44,112 bases of DNA from HRBIN12 sp964447335 (GCA_964447335.1 CAYUSA010000025.1:1-44112), one strand, 5' to 3'; shown: positions 24,169 through 32,796, counted from the stretch's first letter. Translations and numbers: made by a program. The notes: generated by a model from the letters alone, not told the origin.

Positions 24169-25167
24169 ATGGACGGTCTCGGCTACGCGCTCGTGGGGCT
24201 CGCGCTCGGGGTGGCGCTCGGCGCCGCGGTGATGGCGACGCGCCGGCGCTCGTCTCAGGACGGTGTCGGGGATGTCACCCGGCTTGAGGCGCGGCTCGAG
24301 GTCCAGTCGGCCGAGCTGCGGCGCCTGGCCGACTCGGGCTCGGTGCGCGACGGCGACGCCGAGCGCATCCGCTCGGAGCTCGCCGCCGCGCGCCAGGCGC
24401 TCCAGGAGCTCGCGCTCCGCGACGACGAGCGGCGCGAGCGCGAGCGCGAATACGGGCAGGTCGTTCGGCGGTTGTCGACCGTGCTCGCCGGCGGGTCGGC
24501 GAAGGGGCGAGCGGGTGAGAACGTCCTGCGCGAGCACCTGGCCGAGCTGCCGCCCGGGATGCTCGTCACCGACTTCCGCGTGAACGGCAAGGTCGTCGAG
24601 TTCGGCCTGCTCCTGCCCGATGGCCGTCGGCTGCCCGTGGACTCGAAGTGGACGGCGCTCGCCGAGCTCGAGGCGCTCGAGGCGGCCGAGGAGCCCGCCG
24701 AGCGCGAGGCTCGCGCCCGCGAGGTCGAGAAGGCCGTCGCCGCCCGCGCCCGTGAGGTCGCCCAGTACCTGGATCCCGCGCTCACCGCGCCGGTCGCCGT
24801 GGCGGCCGTTCCCGACGCCGCCTACGCGGTGCTGCGGCGCGCGCACGCCGACGCGTTCGGGCGCGGCGTGGTCATCGTGCCGTACTCGACCGCGCTGCCG
24901 GTGCTGCTCTTCCTGCACAGTCTCGTCTCCCGGTACGGCGACGCCGGCGACGTGCAGGCCGCGCTGCAGGAGGTCGCGACGATCCTCGACGTGATGGAGG
25001 GCGTGCTCGAGAACAAGTTCGCGCGCGCATCCACGATGCTCGCGAACGGGACGGACGAGATGCGCTCGCAGCTCGGCAAGGCCCGGGGTTCGGTCGCGCG
25101 CGGTCGCTCGAGCATCGCCGACCCCGATCCCGTCGAGGCCTCACCGGCGCTCGAGGCCGTCAGGTAG
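24169..25167 (+). CDS. rmuC: RmuC-family DNA recombination protein
   Basis: Predicted nuclease-like protein linked to limiting rearrangements at inverted repeats in E. coli. The 332-residue protein has an N-terminal membrane segment (about 4-22), an Ala/Glu/Arg-rich coiled coil (about 35-100), and the RmuC domain, with GSAKGRAGENVLREHLAELP, KVVEFGLLLPDGRRLPVDSKW and GVVIVPYSTALPVLLFLH. The GENVL and DSKW blocks are the PD-(D/E)XK-like core of the family. The ATG is preceded by a very strong GAAGGAGGGG. It is a little shorter than E. coli RmuC (about 475), as in other actinobacterial copies. Confidence 0.88.
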   Translation: MDGLGYALVGLALGVALGAAVMATRRRSSQDGVGDVTRLEARLEVQSAELRRLADSGSVRDGDAERIRSELAAARQALQELALRDDERREREREYGQVVRRLSTVLAGGSAKGRAGENVLREHLAELPPGMLVTDFRVNGKVVEFGLLLPDGRRLPVDSKWTALAELEALEAAEEPAEREARAREVEKAVAARAREVAQYLDPALTAPVAVAAVPDAAYAVLRRAHADAFGRGVVIVPYSTALPVLLFLHSLVSRYGDAGDVQAALQEVATILDVMEGVLENKFARASTMLANGTDEMRSQLGKARGSVARGRSSIADPDPVEASPALEAVR

Positions 25168-25214
25168 CGGGTCAGCGGCTCGGCGCGTGCTGGCGCGACG
25201 GGTCCTCGCGGGCC

Positions 25215-25220
25215 GATACT
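25215..25220 (+). promoter_or_regulatory. -10 box GATACT, leaderless position
   Basis: GATACT ends six bases before the GTG of the GH114 gene and there is no ribosome-binding site between, so a leaderless message is expected. Confidence 0.45.
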
Positions 25221-25226
25221 CATCGG

Positions 25227-26021
25227 GTGAGGCGCGCATGGACGCTCGCCACGGTGCTCGCGGTGCTCGTCGTCGGGGCCCCGCCCGCGTTGGCGCTGCC
25301 GGACCCCGTCCCGTGTGACGGGTGCTGGGAGCCCGCGCTCGAGACCTCCTGGCAGTGGCAGCTCCAGGGCAGGATCGACACCTCGGTCGACGTCGAGATG
25401 TTCGACGTGGACGGCTTCGACGTGCGCCGCAGGATCGTGACGAAGCTCCACGAGCAGGGTGCGGCCGTCGTCTGCTACGTCAGCGCCGGTTCGTGGGAGG
25501 ACTGGCGTCCCGACGCCGACGCGTTCCCCGAGGAGGTCCTCGGCCGCAAGAACGGATGGCCGGGGGAGCGGTGGCTGGACATCCGCGAGCTCGACGCGTT
25601 GCGGCCGATCATGGCGGCGCGCATGGACATGTGCGCGGACAAGGGCTTCGACGGCGTCGAGCTCGACAACGTCGACGGTTATCAGAACCGCACGGGCTTC
25701 GACCTCACCGGGCACGATCAGGCGCGGTACAACGCGTGGCTCGCGAACGCGGCTCACGAGCGGGGCCTGTCCGTCGCGCTGAAGAACGACGTCGGCCAGG
25801 TCCGCAAGCTCCTGCCGTACTTCGACTACGCGCTGAACGAGCAGTGCTTCCAGTACGACGAGTGCGATCGCCTGCTGCCGTTCGTCGACGCCGGCAAGGC
25901 CGTCTTCGGGGTCGAGTACCGCCTGGAGACCGACGAGTTCTGCCCCGACGCGAACGCGATGAACTTCAACTTCCTCAAGAAGAAACTCTCTCTCCGCGCC
26001 TGGCGCGTCGCCTGCCGCTGA
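25227..26021 (+). CDS. Secreted GH114-family glycosidase (endo-alpha-1,4-polygalactosaminidase-like)
   Basis: Exported hydrolase of 264 residues with a signal peptide (about 1-23, MRRAWTLATVLAVLVVGAPP). The mature part follows GH114 closely: WQWQLQGRIDTSVDVEMFDVD, VVCYVSAGSWEDWRPD, ERWLDIRELDALRPIMAARMD, GFDGVELDNVDGY, ALKNDVGQV and EQCFQYDEC. GH114 enzymes cut alpha-1,4-galactosamine polymers and related exopolysaccharides, so it may act on a biofilm or cell-surface glycan. The acidic residues in VELDN and FDVD are candidate catalytic positions. The GTG start is probably leaderless. It is separated from argC by a promoter region and so is not part of the arginine operon. Confidence 0.87.
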   Translation: MRRAWTLATVLAVLVVGAPPALALPDPVPCDGCWEPALETSWQWQLQGRIDTSVDVEMFDVDGFDVRRRIVTKLHEQGAAVVCYVSAGSWEDWRPDADAFPEEVLGRKNGWPGERWLDIRELDALRPIMAARMDMCADKGFDGVELDNVDGYQNRTGFDLTGHDQARYNAWLANAAHERGLSVALKNDVGQVRKLLPYFDYALNEQCFQYDECDRLLPFVDAGKAVFGVEYRLETDEFCPDANAMNFNFLKKKLSLRAWRVACR

Positions 26022-26040
26022 GCCTTCCGGCACGCTTCGA

Positions 26041-26070
26041 TGTGACGGGTCCATGCATCTACTGCATACT
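26041..26070 (+). promoter_or_regulatory. argC promoter with overlapping inverted repeat (candidate ArgR operator)
   Basis: TGTGAC (26041-26046) and CATACT (26065-26070) form a -35/-10 pair with an 18-base spacer. Inside it, ATGCA (26053-26057) and TGCAT (26063-26067) form an inverted repeat with five bases between, overlapping the -10. ArgR operators in actinobacteria contain AT-rich half sites of this general kind; the arginine repressor itself is encoded in the operon. Transcription would start about 4-5 bases before the argC GTG, and no ribosome-binding site is present, so argC is probably near-leaderless. Confidence 0.5.
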
Positions 26071-26080
26071 TACCCGCATC

Positions 26081-27136
26081 GTGGGAAGCGATCCGCTCCG
26101 TGTGGCCGTGCTCGGCGCCTCGGGCTCGACCGGGGGCGAGCTCGTCCGCCTGCTCGACGCCCACCCCCGGGTCCGGATCGCCGTGCTCGGCGCTCGGGAC
26201 TCGGGGGGAAAGACCGTCGCCGAGGTGCATCCGCACCTGGCCTTGACGACCGTCGGAGGGATGACACTCGAACCGTTCGACGGCGCCGCGCTCGCCGGCC
26301 GAGTGGACCTCGTCTTCTGCGCGCTCCCGCACGGCGCGAGTGCCACCCGGGCCCCGGCGCTGCTCGAGGCGGGCGTGCGCGTGATCGATCTCGCGGGCGA
26401 CTTCCGGCTGCCGGCGGAGGCCTACCCGGACTGGTACGGCTTCGAGCACCCGGCGCCTGCCTGGCTCCCGAAGGCCGTCTACGGCCTGCCCGAGCTGTTC
26501 CGAGAGGCGATCCGCGACGCCGACCTCGTCGCGAACCCCGGCTGCTACCCGACGCCGGTCGCGCTCGGGCTCGCGCCGCTGCTCGCGGCCGTGCTGATCG
26601 AGCCCGGACCCGTGATGGTGGACGGCAAGACGGGGATGTCCGGCGCGGGCAAGGCCGCGAACGAGACGACGATCTACACGGCGACGCAGGACAGCGTGCG
26701 GCCGTACCGCTTCCCGCGGCACCAACACACGCCGGAGATGGAGCGCGCGCTCGAGCTCGCGAGCGGTCTCACACCGAGCGTGTCGTTCGTGCCGCATCTG
26801 GTGCCGGCGGTCCGTGGGGTCCTCGTCACCTGCTACGCGAGGGCCGCGGCCGGCGCGACGACCGAGACCCTCACCGACGCGCTCCTCGAGACGTACGCAT
26901 CCGAGCCGTTCGTGCGGGTGCTCCCGCCCGGCGCGATGCTCGACTCCAAGCGCGTGCGCGGCTCGAACGTGGTCGAGCTCACGGCCGTGGTCGACCCGCG
27001 CACCGGCGCGGCCGTCGTGGCCGGGGCCCTCGACAACCTCGTGAAGGGGGCGGCCGGTCAGGCGATCCAGAACCTGAACGTGATGGCGGGATTCGACGAG
27101 GCGACCTCGCTCCCGACCGCCGGGGTGTACCCGTGA
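26081..27136 (+). CDS. argC: N-acetyl-gamma-glutamyl-phosphate reductase
   Basis: NADPH-dependent reduction of N-acetylglutamyl phosphate to the semialdehyde, third step of arginine synthesis. The 351 residues begin with the nucleotide-binding fold VAVLGASGSTGGELVRLL. The catalytic cysteine is in ANPGCYPTPVAL, and PRHQHTPEMERAL and KGAAGQAIQNLNVM are the usual later blocks. The GTG is chosen because it starts just before the Rossmann fold and directly after the promoter; a longer open frame upstream runs through the GH114 gene. First gene of the arginine operon; its stop overlaps the argJ start (GTGA). Confidence 0.95.
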   Translation: MGSDPLRVAVLGASGSTGGELVRLLDAHPRVRIAVLGARDSGGKTVAEVHPHLALTTVGGMTLEPFDGAALAGRVDLVFCALPHGASATRAPALLEAGVRVIDLAGDFRLPAEAYPDWYGFEHPAPAWLPKAVYGLPELFREAIRDADLVANPGCYPTPVALGLAPLLAAVLIEPGPVMVDGKTGMSGAGKAANETTIYTATQDSVRPYRFPRHQHTPEMERALELASGLTPSVSFVPHLVPAVRGVLVTCYARAAAGATTETLTDALLETYASEPFVRVLPPGAMLDSKRVRGSNVVELTAVVDPRTGAAVVAGALDNLVKGAAGQAIQNLNVMAGFDEATSLPTAGVYP

Positions 27137-28329
27137 GCGTGACCTCCCCTCGGGGCTTCCGCGCCGCCGGCGTGACGGCCGGGATGAAGCCAAGCGGGCA
27201 CCCGGACCTCGGGCTCCTCGTCGCCGACGCGCCGTGCAGCGCCGCGGCCCTGTTCACCACGAACGCGTTCGCCGCCTGGCCGGTGCGGATCGGTCGCGGC
27301 CGCCTGGTGGGTGGGACGGCGCAGGCGGTGCTCGTGAACAGCGGGCAGGCGAACGCGGGCACCGGACGGCAGGGCGAGGACGACGCCCTCGCGGCGACCG
27401 GCGCGCTCGCCACCCTCCTTGGCATCGACCCCGCGCTCGTGCTGCCGAGCTCGACCGGCGTGATCGGCGAGCGCCTGCACCTCGAGGAGCTCACGGCCGC
27501 GCTCCCGGCGCTCGTGCGCTCGCTCTCGGCAGAGGGCGGCGACGCGTTCGCGAGGGCGATCATGACCACCGACACCGTCGACAAGCAGGCGAGCGCCGAG
27601 CGCGGGGGCTACCGCGTCGGCGGGTGCGCGAAGGGCGTCGGCATGATCTCGCCGAACCTCGCGACGATGCTCGTCTTCCTCACGACCGACGCGCCGGTGC
27701 CGCCCGCCGCGCTGCACGAGCTCGCCACGGCGGTGCTCGAGGAGCCGTTCGAGTCGCTCACGGTCGACGCCTGCACGAGCACGAACGACACGGTCCTGCT
27801 CATGGCGAGCGGTGCTGCCGGCGGCGACCCCGTCGTGCCCGGCACACGCGCGTGGGCGGAGCTGAGCGGGGCGGTGGCCGAGGTGGCCGAGTCGCTCCTG
27901 TCGCAGCTCGCGCACGACGCCGAGGGCGTCACGCACGTCCTGCTGATCGACGTCGAGGGCGCGGCATCGACCGCGGATGCCCGCGTCGTCGCGAAGGCGA
28001 TCGCCGACTCGCCGCTCGTGAAGGCCGCGGCCTTCGGCGGCGACCCGAACCCCGGCCGGGTGCTCCAGGCGGTGGGCTCCTCCGGCGCCGCGTTCGAGCC
28101 GAGCGCCGTCCGCGCGTGGATCGGCGGTGTACCGGTGATCGAGGACGGCCACATCGCCCGCGCGTACTTCGATCCGGCGTCCGATGTTCGCGAGGCCGCC
28201 AAGCTCGCGATGGTCGAGCCCGAGATCCACATCCGCGTCGCGCTCGGCGTCGGGCCCGGTCGGAGCCGCGCCGTCGGCTGCGACCTCTCGTACGACTACG
28301 TCCGCATCAACGGGGAGTACACGACATGA
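27133..28329 (+). CDS. argJ: Glutamate N-acetyltransferase/amino-acid acetyltransferase (ornithine acetyltransferase)
   Basis: Moves the acetyl group from N-acetylornithine to glutamate, and in bifunctional members also acetylates glutamate with acetyl-CoA. The 398-residue precursor keeps the self-cleavage site in SPNLATMLVFLTTD, where the threonine after Ala becomes the N-terminal nucleophile of the beta subunit. Other family blocks are LVNSGQANAGTG, VLPSSTGVIGERL, FESLTVDACTSTNDTV and the C-terminal YDYVRINGEYTT. GTG start overlapping the argC stop, and TGA overlapping the argB start (ATGA). An intact ArgJ means acetyl-recycling arginine synthesis. Confidence 0.95.
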   Translation: MSVTSPRGFRAAGVTAGMKPSGHPDLGLLVADAPCSAAALFTTNAFAAWPVRIGRGRLVGGTAQAVLVNSGQANAGTGRQGEDDALAATGALATLLGIDPALVLPSSTGVIGERLHLEELTAALPALVRSLSAEGGDAFARAIMTTDTVDKQASAERGGYRVGGCAKGVGMISPNLATMLVFLTTDAPVPPAALHELATAVLEEPFESLTVDACTSTNDTVLLMASGAAGGDPVVPGTRAWAELSGAVAEVAESLLSQLAHDAEGVTHVLLIDVEGAASTADARVVAKAIADSPLVKAAAFGGDPNPGRVLQAVGSSGAAFEPSAVRAWIGGVPVIEDGHIARAYFDPASDVREAAKLAMVEPEIHIRVALGVGPGRSRAVGCDLSYDYVRINGEYTT

Positions 28330-29231
28330 CGAACGACATCCCGCCGCAGGTCCGCGAGCGCACGGTGGCGAAGGCCCGCACGCTCCTCGAGGCCCTGCCG
28401 TTCATGCAGGAGCACTGGGGCAAGGTCATCGTGGTCAAGGTCGGCGGCGCCGCGATGGACCGCGCGCCGCTCTCGAGCGCCTTCGCGCAGGACATCGCGC
28501 TCCTGCAGCACGCCGGCATCCACCCGGTCATCGTCCACGGCGGCGGCCCTCAGGTGACCGAGACCGCCGCGCGGCTCGGCCTGCAGACCGCCTTCGTCGA
28601 CGGACTGCGCGTGACGGACGAGGCGATGCTCGACGTCGCGACGATGGTCCTCGCCGGGAAGGTCAACACGGACATCGTGGGGATGCTCGTCGCCGGCGAG
28701 GTACCGGCCGTCGGCCTGTCGGGGGTCGACGGCGGCATGATCGTCGCCCGCCGTCAGGCGACGCCCGATCTCGGCTTCGTCGGCGAGGTCGAGCACGTGA
28801 ACGTCGAGGTCCTCCACACGCTGATCGACGAGGGCTTCGTCCCGGTCGTCGCCTCGATCGCGGCGGACGAGGCGGGTCAGTCGTACAACGTGAACGCCGA
28901 CGTGGCGGCCGCCGAGCTCGCGATCGCGCTCGAGGCCGAGAAGCTCGTCTACATGAACGACGTGCCCGGGGTCATCGGCCCCGGCGGGGACCTGCTCTCC
29001 GAGCTCGGCGTGCAGGACGTGCTCGATCTGCTCGCCCACCCCGACGCCGTCGGCGGCGGGATGATCCCGAAGCTCGAGAGCGCCGTGCGGGCGCTGAAGG
29101 CCGGCGTCACGCGGGCGCACCTGCTCGACGGGCGCGTGGAGCACGCGCTCGTGCTGGAGCTGTTCACGCCCGAGGGCATCGGCACGATGATCACGCTCGA
29201 CGCCGCGGAGCCCGCGGGGGTGGCACCGTGA
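28326..29231 (+). CDS. argB: Acetylglutamate kinase
   Basis: Phosphorylates N-acetylglutamate, the usual feedback-controlled step. The 301 residues contain VVKVGGAAMD (phosphate binding, near 38), IHPVIVHGGGPQV and GLSGVDGGMI, NADVAAAELAIAL, and IPKLESAVRALKAGV near the C-terminus. An N-terminal extension of about 30 residues before VIVVKVGG (ERTVAKARTLLEALPFMQEHWG) is the kind of mobile N-helix found in arginine-sensitive, hexameric acetylglutamate kinases. So feedback inhibition by arginine is expected, as inference. ATG overlapping argJ; stop overlapping argR. Confidence 0.95.
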   Translation: MTNDIPPQVRERTVAKARTLLEALPFMQEHWGKVIVVKVGGAAMDRAPLSSAFAQDIALLQHAGIHPVIVHGGGPQVTETAARLGLQTAFVDGLRVTDEAMLDVATMVLAGKVNTDIVGMLVAGEVPAVGLSGVDGGMIVARRQATPDLGFVGEVEHVNVEVLHTLIDEGFVPVVASIAADEAGQSYNVNADVAAAELAIALEAEKLVYMNDVPGVIGPGGDLLSELGVQDVLDLLAHPDAVGGGMIPKLESAVRALKAGVTRAHLLDGRVEHALVLELFTPEGIGTMITLDAAEPAGVAP

Positions 29232-29707
29232 CCCGGGGCGGCGCCGCGACGAAGTCGAAGCGGCAGCAGACGATCCTGTCCCTCGTCTCGCGGGAGCGGC
29301 TCGGCAGTCAGGAGGAGATCCGGGCGCGCCTCGTCGCGCTCGGGCTGCCGGCGACGCAGTCCACGATCAGCCGCGACGTCGAGGAGCTCGGCCTCGCGCG
29401 TGTGCACGACCACGGCGGCGTGCGGTACCTCGTCCCCGGCGAGGGTGTGAGCTCGGGGCCGGCGAACCTGCTCCGGCACGCGCTGCTCGAGTTCGCGCTG
29501 TCGTTCACGCGCGGCGCCGGCCAGCTCGTCGTGATCCGCACCCCGCCGGGCGCCGCGAGCGCGCTCGGCGAGGCGATCGACCGCTCGATGCTCGCCGACG
29601 TCGCCGGCACCATCGCCGGCGACAACACCGTCCTCGTCGTCCCGCGCGAGGGCGGAACCGCCCGCTCGGTCGAGCGGACGCTCACCACGATCATGAAGGA
29701 GGCCTAG
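29228..29707 (+). CDS. argR: Arginine repressor
   Basis: DNA-binding repressor of arginine synthesis, 159 residues. The N-terminal winged helix-turn-helix (about 10-75) has QEEIRARLVALGLPATQSTISRDVEELGL; written in short, the recognition helix is QSTISRDVEELG. The C-terminal hexamerisation and arginine-binding domain ends in GTIAGDNTVLVVPREGG. GTG start overlaps the argB stop. It is probably self-regulated through the site in the argC promoter. In most actinobacteria argR follows argF; here argD and argF are missing between argB and argR. Confidence 0.95.
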   Translation: MTRGGAATKSKRQQTILSLVSRERLGSQEEIRARLVALGLPATQSTISRDVEELGLARVHDHGGVRYLVPGEGVSSGPANLLRHALLEFALSFTRGAGQLVVIRTPPGAASALGEAIDRSMLADVAGTIAGDNTVLVVPREGGTARSVERTLTTIMKEA

Positions 29708-30901
29708 ATGCAGCGCGCGGTCCTCGCGTACTCGGGCGGCCTCGACACCTCGGTCACGATCCACTGGCTCGCCGAGCTGGGGTACGAGGTCGTCGCGGTC
29801 GCCGTCGACGTCGGTCAACAGGAGGATCTCGAGCAGGTCGCGCGCCGAGGGCAGCTCGCGGGGGCCGTCGAGGTCCGCGTCGTCGACGCGGTGGACCGGT
29901 TCGCGCGCGAGTTCCTGGCGAAGGCGATCAAGACGAACGGTCTGTACGAGGGGAAGTACCCGATGGTGTCGGGGCTCGCGCGGCCGCTCATCGTCGACGA
30001 GGTCGTGAAGGTCGCGCGCGAGGTGCAGGCGCACGTCGTCGCGCACGGGTGTACCGGCAAGGGCAACGACCAGGTGCGGTTCGAGGTCGCCTTCGGGGTG
30101 CTCGCGCCCGATCTCGACGTCCTGGCGCCGATCCGCGACGACGGCATCCCGCGCGAGAAGGCGATCGCCCTCGCGCAGGAGTGGGGCATCCCCATCGCGG
30201 ACGTCGCGACGGCATACTCGATCGACGAGAACCTGTGGGGCCGCACGACCGAGTGCGGGGCGCTCGAGGATCCCTGGTCGGCGCCGCCCGAGGATGCCTT
30301 CGAGCGCACCGCCGCGCCGGCCGACCGGCCGTCCGAGCCCGCCGAGGTCACGCTGACGTTCGAGCGCGGGGTGCCCGTGGCGCTCGACGGCGCGGCGACA
30401 CCGCTCCCCGAGCTGATCCGCTCGGTGGACGCGCTCGGCGGGCGGTACGGCTTCGGGCGGGTGGACATGATCGAGAACCGCCGCGTGGGCATCAAGTCGC
30501 GCGAGCTGTACGAGGTCCCCGGAGCCCTCGCGCTGATCGCGGCGCACCGGGCGCTCGAGGACCTCACCCTCGAACGCGAGGTCGCGCACTTCAAGCCCGG
30601 TGTGGAGCAGCGGTGGGCGGACCTCGTCTACGACGGCCAGTGGTTCAGCCCGCTGCGCGAGGCGCTCGACGCGTTCGTCGACGCCTCACAGACCCACGTG
30701 AGCGGCGACGTGCGCTTGGAGCTGTCGCCCGGCGCGTGCACCGTCGTCGGCCGGCGCTCCGAGCACGCGCTCTACGACCTGTCCCTTGCGACGTACGGCA
30801 GCGAGGACGCCTTCGACCAGTCGCACGCCGAAGGGTTCGTCCGCCTGTGGGGCCTGCCGCTCAAGGTGTGGTCCTCGAAGCAGGGAGGCGTGGCGGGGTG
30901 A
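29708..30901 (+). CDS. argG: Argininosuccinate synthase
   Basis: ATP-dependent condensation of citrulline with aspartate. The 397 residues have the PP-loop AYSGGLDTSVTIHWL at the N-terminus, MVSGLARPLIVDEVVKVA, HGCTGKGNDQVRFE (citrulline/aspartate binding region), and SIDENLWGRTTECGALEDPW. The ATG follows the argR stop without a gap, and its ribosome-binding site AAGGAGG lies inside the end of argR, so the two are coupled. The stop overlaps argH (GTGA). Confidence 0.96.
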   Translation: MQRAVLAYSGGLDTSVTIHWLAELGYEVVAVAVDVGQQEDLEQVARRGQLAGAVEVRVVDAVDRFAREFLAKAIKTNGLYEGKYPMVSGLARPLIVDEVVKVAREVQAHVVAHGCTGKGNDQVRFEVAFGVLAPDLDVLAPIRDDGIPREKAIALAQEWGIPIADVATAYSIDENLWGRTTECGALEDPWSAPPEDAFERTAAPADRPSEPAEVTLTFERGVPVALDGAATPLPELIRSVDALGGRYGFGRVDMIENRRVGIKSRELYEVPGALALIAAHRALEDLTLEREVAHFKPGVEQRWADLVYDGQWFSPLREALDAFVDASQTHVSGDVRLELSPGACTVVGRRSEHALYDLSLATYGSEDAFDQSHAEGFVRLWGLPLKVWSSKQGGVAG

Positions 30902-32301
30902 GCGAGGACGCCGAGGGCGTCACGGGCGAGCCCGCGCCGCTGTGGGCGGGGCGGTTCTCGACGCCGCCGGCGCCCGAGGCCGAGTCGCTCGGCCGCAGCC
31001 TCGCGTTCGACGTGCGCCTCGCGCCGCACGACGTCGAGGCCTCGGTCGCGCACGTGCTCGCGCTCCGGGAGGCCGGTCTGCTCACGGGCGACGAGGCCGC
31101 CGCGCTCGAGCGCGCCCTCCGCGAGGTCGGCGCCGAGATCGCCCTCGGCACGTTCACGTTCCAACCCGCCGACGAGGACGTGCACTCGGCGATCGAGCGC
31201 GGCGTGACGGCCAAGCTCGGCGACCTCGGCGCGAGGCTGCACGCCGGGCGCTCGCGGAACGACCTCGTCATCACGGACCTGCGGCTGTGGATGCTCGCGG
31301 CCCATCGGCGCATCGAGGACGGCATCGTGCACCTGCTCCGGGCGCTCGTCGCGCAGGCGCGTGAGCACGCCGAGACCGTGATGCCCGGCACCACGCACGG
31401 GCGTCTCGCGCAGCCGGTGACGCTCGGACACGCGCTCCTCGCGCACGGGTGGGCGCTCGCGCGGGACCTGGACCGGCTCCACGGCTGGCGCGGTCGCGCG
31501 AGCGTCTCGCCGCTCGGAGCGGGGGCGCTCGCGACCTCGACGCTCGGTCTCGACCCGAATCCGGTGGCCGCGTACCTGGGCTTCGAGGACCGGTTCGCGA
31601 ACTCGATCGACGCGGTGTCCGATCGCGACGTCGTGCAGGAGCTGCTCGCCGACGCGGCGATCTGCGGCACCCACCTGTCGCGGCTCGCGGCCGACGTCAT
31701 CCGCTGGAGCGACGAGACGCTCGGCTGGGCGTCGGTCGACGAGGCCTACTCGACGGGCTCGAGCATGATGCCGCAGAAGCGGAACCCGGACGTCGCCGAG
31801 CTCACGCGCGCGAAGGCGGGACGGCTGCTCGGGGACTTCACCGCGCTGACGTCGGTGCTGAACGGGCTGGCCCTCGGCTACCACCGCGACCTCCAGGAGG
31901 ACAAGGAGCCGGTGTTCGACGCGGTCGACACGCTCGAGGCGACGCTCGCCGCGATCGCCGGATGCGTCGAAACGCTGCGGTTCTACCCCGAGGCGATGCG
32001 GGCCGCGGCCCTCGCCGAGGGCCTGTTCGCGACCGACCTCGCCGAGGCGCTCGTCGCCGCGGGGGTCCCGTTCCGCGAGGCGCATCGCCGCGTGGGCGAG
32101 CTGCTCAAGAGGCTCGAGGCCGAGGGCCGGTCCCTGCGCTCGCTGACGCCGCACGAGTGGGCGGACGAGGGGCTGGCCGACGGCGCGTCCTTGCTCGACC
32201 CCGATCGCTCGGTCCGCGCTCGCGCCGTTCCCGGCGGGCCGTCGCCGGAGAGCGTTCGCGTGCAGGCGGACGCGCTGGAGCGCATGATGGAGGCACGATG
32301 A
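30898..32301 (+). CDS. argH: Argininosuccinate lyase
   Basis: Last enzyme of arginine synthesis, splitting argininosuccinate into arginine and fumarate. The 467 residues contain LWAGRFSTPPAPEA near the start, DEDVHSAIERG, HAGRSRNDLV, TTHGRLAQPVTLGH, and the fumarase/aspartase signature with the catalytic serine, GSSMMPQKRNPD. Length and C-terminus are normal. GTG start overlaps argG, and the TGA stop overlaps the ATG of a GNAT gene (ATGA), so that gene is coupled to arginine synthesis. Confidence 0.96.
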   Translation: MSEDAEGVTGEPAPLWAGRFSTPPAPEAESLGRSLAFDVRLAPHDVEASVAHVLALREAGLLTGDEAAALERALREVGAEIALGTFTFQPADEDVHSAIERGVTAKLGDLGARLHAGRSRNDLVITDLRLWMLAAHRRIEDGIVHLLRALVAQAREHAETVMPGTTHGRLAQPVTLGHALLAHGWALARDLDRLHGWRGRASVSPLGAGALATSTLGLDPNPVAAYLGFEDRFANSIDAVSDRDVVQELLADAAICGTHLSRLAADVIRWSDETLGWASVDEAYSTGSSMMPQKRNPDVAELTRAKAGRLLGDFTALTSVLNGLALGYHRDLQEDKEPVFDAVDTLEATLAAIAGCVETLRFYPEAMRAAALAEGLFATDLAEALVAAGVPFREAHRRVGELLKRLEAEGRSLRSLTPHEWADEGLADGASLLDPDRSVRARAVPGGPSPESVRVQADALERMMEAR

Positions 32302-32741
32302 TCGTGGACCTGCGGCGCATCGACCTCCGGACGGCACGGCAGGTCCGTCACGACCTGCTCCGCCCGCACCAGGAGCCGTGGCAGATCATGTTCGACGGCG
32401 ACGACGACGCCGACACCCTGCATGTCGGCGCGTTCCGCGGCGAGGAGCTCGTCGGTGTCGCGAGCGTCATGCGCGAGCCGTTCCCCGGCGAGGACGGCCC
32501 GACCGGCTGGCGGGTCCGCGGCATGGCCACGCTGCCCGAGGTCCGAGGGCAGGGCTACGGCGGGGCGCTGCTCGAGCGGTGCCTCACGCACATCGCCGAC
32601 CACGGTGGCCAGAGGGCTTGGTGCAACGCGCGCGTCGACGCAGCCGGGTTCTACCGCCGCTACGGCTTCGAGTCCGAGGGCGGGGTCGTCGAGCTTCCCG
32701 CGATCGGCCCGCACGTCGTGATGAGGCGCCGGCTCGGCTGA
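32298..32741 (+). CDS. GNAT acetyltransferase coupled to argH (possible N-acetylglutamate synthase)
   Basis: Small single-domain GNAT protein, 147 residues. Motif A for acetyl-CoA binding is RGMATLPEVRGQGYGGALLER (about 74-94), and the C-terminal half has CNARVDAAGFYRRYGFESEG, the usual motif B region. It starts inside the argH stop (ATGA), the tightest possible coupling. In Moritella and related bacteria a short GNAT fused to the end of ArgH supplies N-acetylglutamate synthase activity, so this gene could be a separate version of that (ArgA-like). Against this, ArgJ may already acetylate glutamate, and small GNATs are often misassigned by context. The motif match is strong; the substrate is inferred. 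Confidence 0.85.
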   Translation: MIVDLRRIDLRTARQVRHDLLRPHQEPWQIMFDGDDDADTLHVGAFRGEELVGVASVMREPFPGEDGPTGWRVRGMATLPEVRGQGYGGALLERCLTHIADHGGQRAWCNARVDAAGFYRRYGFESEGGVVELPAIGPHVVMRRRLG

Positions 32742-32761
32742 CCGCCCCGAGATCGAACGGC

Positions 32762-32767
32762 TAGCCT
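32762..32767 (+). promoter_or_regulatory. -10-like box TAGCCT before the cupin gene
   Basis: TAGCCT ends 29 bases before the cupin ATG, with GGAGGGA as the ribosome-binding site. Confidence 0.35.
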
Positions 32768-32796
32768 GGTGCCCCCGAGGACCGGAGGGAACGACG

